The notes beneath the pieces were generated by a model. That model made no database searches. It worked only from the letters and a program-made list of their open reading frames with translations, and was not told the DNA's origin. Positions 62,199 to 64,000 of a stretch of 64,000 nucleotides of DNA are shown here, in pieces; position 1 is the first letter of the stretch; every line of letters starts with the position of its first letter. Location of the stretch: NCBI RefSeq assembly GCF_900100265.1, contig NZ_LT629696.1, positions 2,046,001-2,110,000 of the forward strand, written 5' to 3'. This DNA comes from Leifsonia sp. 466MF. Its GTDB lineage: Bacteria; Actinomycetota; Actinomycetes; Actinomycetales; Microbacteriaceae. The position numbers and the translations under genes were made by a program.

Positions 62199-63682
62199 CA
62201 GGCGCCCACCTTCTCTCCGATTCGCGTGCTGGTGCCGCCATCGCGCGGCGTGTCGCCGCCTTCGGCCTCGAGGTCCCAGGGGCTCGAGAGCGTTCCGCGG
62301 ATCGCCGTGGCCGCCGCGACGAGCGGCGAGACCAGGTGTGTGCGGCCGCCCTTGCCCTGCCGGCCCTCGAAGTTGCGGTTGGAGGTGGACGCGCAGCGCT
62401 CCCCCGGAGCCAGCTGGTCCGGGTTCATGCCGAGGCACATGGAGCAGCCGGCGAAACGCCACTCGCCGCCGAACTCCTCGACGATCTTGTCGATCCCCTC
62501 GGCCTCGGCCTCGATGCGCACGCGCGCCGAGCCGGGGACGACCATGACGCGCACGCCGTCCGCCTTCTTCCTGCCCTTGATGATGGAGGCGAAGGCGCGG
62601 AGGTCCTCGATCCGGCTGTTCGTGCAGGAGCCCATGAACACCGCATCCACCGGGATGGCCTTCATCGGAGTGCCCGGCTGCAGGTCCATGTACTCCAGCG
62701 CGCGCTCGGCAGCGGCCCGCGCGTTGGGGTCGACGATCGTGGCCGGGTCCGGGACGGCCTGGCTGAGCGAGACGCCCTGGCCGGGGTTGGTGCCCCAGGT
62801 GACGAACGGCTCGATCTCGTCGGCGTCGAGGTACACCTCGGCATCGAAGACCGCGTCGTCGTCGGTCTGGAGCGTCTTCCAGTAGGCGACGGCCTCATCC
62901 CAGTCGGCACCCTCCGGAGCGTGCGGACGCCCCTTCAGGTAGGCGAACGTGGTTTCGTCGGGGGCGACCATGCCGGCGCGCGCACCTGCCTCGATGGACA
63001 TGTTGCAGATCGTCATCCGGCCCTCCATGGAGAGCGAGCGGATGGCGCTGCCGCGGTACTCGAGCACGTAGCCCTGGCCGCCGCCGGTGCCGATCTTGGC
63101 GATGACGGCGAGGATGATGTCCTTCGCGGTCACGCCGGGGCGCAGCTCGCCCTCGACGGTGATGGCCATGGTCTTGAACGGCTTCAGCGGGAGGGTCTGG
63201 GTGGCGAGCACGTGCTCGACCTCGCTCGTGCCGATGCCGAACGCCATGGCGCCGAACGCACCGTGGGTGGATGTGTGCGAGTCGCCGCAGACGACGGTGA
63301 TGCCCGGCATGGTGAGGCCGAGCTGCGGGCCGACGACGTGCACGATGCCCTGCTCGACGTCGCCCAGCGAGTGGAGGCGGATGCCGAACTCCTCTGCGTT
63401 GCGGCGCAGCGTCTCGATCTGGGTGCGGCTGGTCAGGTCGGCGATGGGCTTGTCGATGCCGATCGTCGGGGTGTTGTGGTCTTCGGTCGCGATGGTGAGG
63501 TCGGGGCGGCGGACCGGCCGGCCGGCCATGCGCAGGCCGTCGAAGGCCTGCGGGCTGGTGACTTCGTGCACCAGGTGCAGGTCGATGTAGATGAGGTCGG
63601 GCGAGCCCTCCTCGCCTTTGGCGACCAGGTGGTCGTTCCAGACCTTCTCGGCCAGTGTCAGTGGCCCGGTGGGGTTGCTCAT
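62198..63682 (-). CDS. leuC: 3-isopropylmalate dehydratase large subunit
   Basis: 494 residues. Aconitase-type 4Fe-4S cluster ligands in [14 protein letters not shown] and [14 protein letters not shown]. Other conserved blocks: [20 protein letters not shown] and [18 protein letters not shown]. Second step of leucine synthesis. The mRNA leader has a leucine-codon ORF and a sequence complementary to its Shine-Dalgarno site GCTAAGGAG (63694-63702). Confidence 0.96.
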   Translation of the reverse strand: MSNPTGPLTLAEKVWNDHLVAKGEEGSPDLIYIDLHLVHEVTSPQAFDGLRMAGRPVRRPDLTIATEDHNTPTIGIDKPIADLTSRTQIETLRRNAEEFGIRLHSLGDVEQGIVHVVGPQLGLTMPGITVVCGDSHTSTHGAFGAMAFGIGTSEVEHVLATQTLPLKPFKTMAITVEGELRPGVTAKDIILAVIAKIGTGGGQGYVLEYRGSAIRSLSMEGRMTICNMSIEAGARAGMVAPDETTFAYLKGRPHAPEGADWDEAVAYWKTLQTDDDAVFDAEVYLDADEIEPFVTWGTNPGQGVSLSQAVPDPATIVDPNARAAAERALEYMDLQPGTPMKAIPVDAVFMGSCTNSRIEDLRAFASIIKGRKKADGVRVMVVPGSARVRIEAEAEGIDKIVEEFGGEWRFAGCSMCLGMNPDQLAPGERCASTSNRNFEGRQGKGGRTHLVSPLVAAATAIRGTLSSPWDLEAEGGDTPRDGGTSTRIGEKVGA

Positions 63683-63797
63683 GCTCTTACGAACTCCTTA
63701 GCGTGTGAACGGATCAGCCGTCGACGGACTCCGCGGCGAGAGTGGCCTGAGACTAGGACTCGCCGCGGCGGCTAAGGAGGAGAAGACCCGCGTACAC
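63683..63797 (-). promoter_or_regulatory. leuC leader: predicted leucine translational attenuator
   Basis: The minus-strand leader contains a 14-codon ORF, a 10-bp hairpin (arms 63759-63768 and 63731-63740, 18-nt loop), and two perfectly complementary 9-mers: CTCCTTAGC (63771-63779, inside the Leu codons) and GCTAAGGAG (63694-63702, the leuC Shine-Dalgarno). No T-run follows the hairpin, so control of translation rather than transcription is predicted. Confidence 0.75.
63753..63797 (-). CDS. Leucine leader peptide
   Basis: 14 codons, GTG to TAG, product MYAGLLLLSRRGES, with four consecutive Leu codons CTT CTC CTC CTT at 63774-63785. Two of these are CTT, a codon that is rare in the neighbouring high-GC genes, which would sensitise it to low Leu-tRNA. 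Start is 7 nt after a TACCCT box, so it is probably the first codon of a leaderless mRNA. Confidence 0.75.
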   Translation of the reverse strand: MYAGLLLLSRRGES

Positions 63798-63804
63798 GTT
63801 TGAC

Positions 63805-63810
63805 AGGGTA
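63805..63810 (-). promoter_or_regulatory. leuCD promoter -10 box
   Basis: TACCCT on the minus strand, 7 nt before the leader-peptide GTG; no -35 consensus. Confidence 0.55.
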
Positions 63811-63835
63811 TCACCCGATCGCGGGCGGGCCTCTG

Positions 63836-64000
63836 TCAGGCGAGCTCCGCGCGGATGCTGAGGTCGCCGAGAAGCAGCTCCGCCCCGTCGGGCACGGCGG
63901 CGGGTTCTCCTGGCTCGGCGCGGGTTCCGTCGACGACGACGCCGTTGGTCGAATAGAGGTCGGTGACGGTCAGCGTGTCGCCGTCGACGACGAGCAGCGC
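63836..64000 (-). CDS. FHA-domain protein (C-terminal part, cut by window edge)
   Basis: The last 54 codons are seen, in frame to the window end. The phosphothreonine-binding strand pattern TVTDLYSTNGVVVDG is typical of forkhead-associated domains, and the protein ends soon after at LGDLSIRAELA. The rest of the protein lies outside the window, so no domain partners can be named. Confidence 0.8.
   Translation of the reverse strand, partial: ALLVVDGDTLTVTDLYSTNGVVVDGTRAEPGEPAAVPDGAELLLGDLSIRAELA

Noticed and set aside
63731-63768. leuC leader hairpin as a transcription terminator
   Set aside because: A 10-bp GC stem but followed by AGTCCG, not a T-run; the anti-SD pairing gives a better explanation.
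63799-63815. TTGACA on the plus strand near 63800 as a -35 element
   Set aside because: There is no -10 at proper spacing and no plus-strand gene follows; on the minus strand the same bases lie just after the leuC leader -10 box.

Overview
This window is high-GC DNA with a strong third-position G+C bias. The order and sequence of its genes point to an actinobacterium, most likely family Microbacteriaceae (Leifsonia-like). I infer this from S16, S2 and RimM with acidic tails, a DUF3515 lipoprotein, DUF2469, a TgpA/DUF58/MoxR set and the classic actinobacterial housekeeping order. I see no tRNA, rRNA, CRISPR array, insertion sequence or prophage.

Layout: bases 1-5,350 hold a long 11-residue-repeat coiled-coil protein (cut by the window edge), an AI-2E-family permease, an alpha/beta hydrolase with a small Cys/His protein, and a secreted transglycosylase-like protein. 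From 5,355 to 63,682 runs one conserved macro-cluster, almost entirely on the minus strand. In transcription order it is leuC-leuD-murA, (vapBC), plsC-gpsA-ddl, thiL, then TPR gene-recG, coaD, moxR-DUF58-tgpA, DUF177-rpmF-rnc-mutM, livKHMGF, smc, ftsY-DUF2004-ffh, rpsP-khpA-rimM, trmD, rplS, rnhB-DUF2469-yraN-yifB-dprA-xerC, rpsB-tsf, pyrH-frr-cdsA-divIVA-like. Accessory genes interrupt this core: a sugar porter, a GntR/MFS/PIN group between rimM and trmD, three tandem SGNH lipoproteins plus a GCS2 ligase between rpsP and ffh, a CHAD gene between ftsY and smc, the branched-chain amino-acid ABC transporter between smc and mutM, and a toxin-antitoxin pair between plsC and murA. The last bases are the C-terminus of an FHA protein.

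How the genes work together: translation and ribosome biogenesis (S2, EF-Ts, S16, RimM, TrmD, L19, L32, RNase III, RsmD, RRF), protein targeting (Ffh/FtsY), chromosome maintenance (SMC, DprA, XerC, RecG, MutM, RNase HII), envelope synthesis (MurA, Ddl, CdsA, GpsA, PlsC, transglutaminase cluster) and leucine biosynthesis/branched-chain uptake.

Regulatory highlights. (1) The leuC leader carries a 14-codon leader ORF with four consecutive Leu codons. These overlap a perfect 9-nt anti-Shine-Dalgarno that can pair with the leuC ribosome-binding site, which predicts leucine-responsive translational attenuation. (2) A family of about 70-bp palindromes sharing the core GTCGAGT(A/C)CAC occurs at three gene junctions. 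(3) More than a dozen genes carry a TANNNT box 6-8 nt before the start codon, the signature of leaderless transcripts. (4) Three GGTATACC palindromes at exact 13-bp spacing separate an MFS gene from its divergent GntR regulator. (5) A 36-codon ORF is start/stop-coupled between dprA and xerC, and a 31-bp tandem repeat array runs out of the xerC 3' end.
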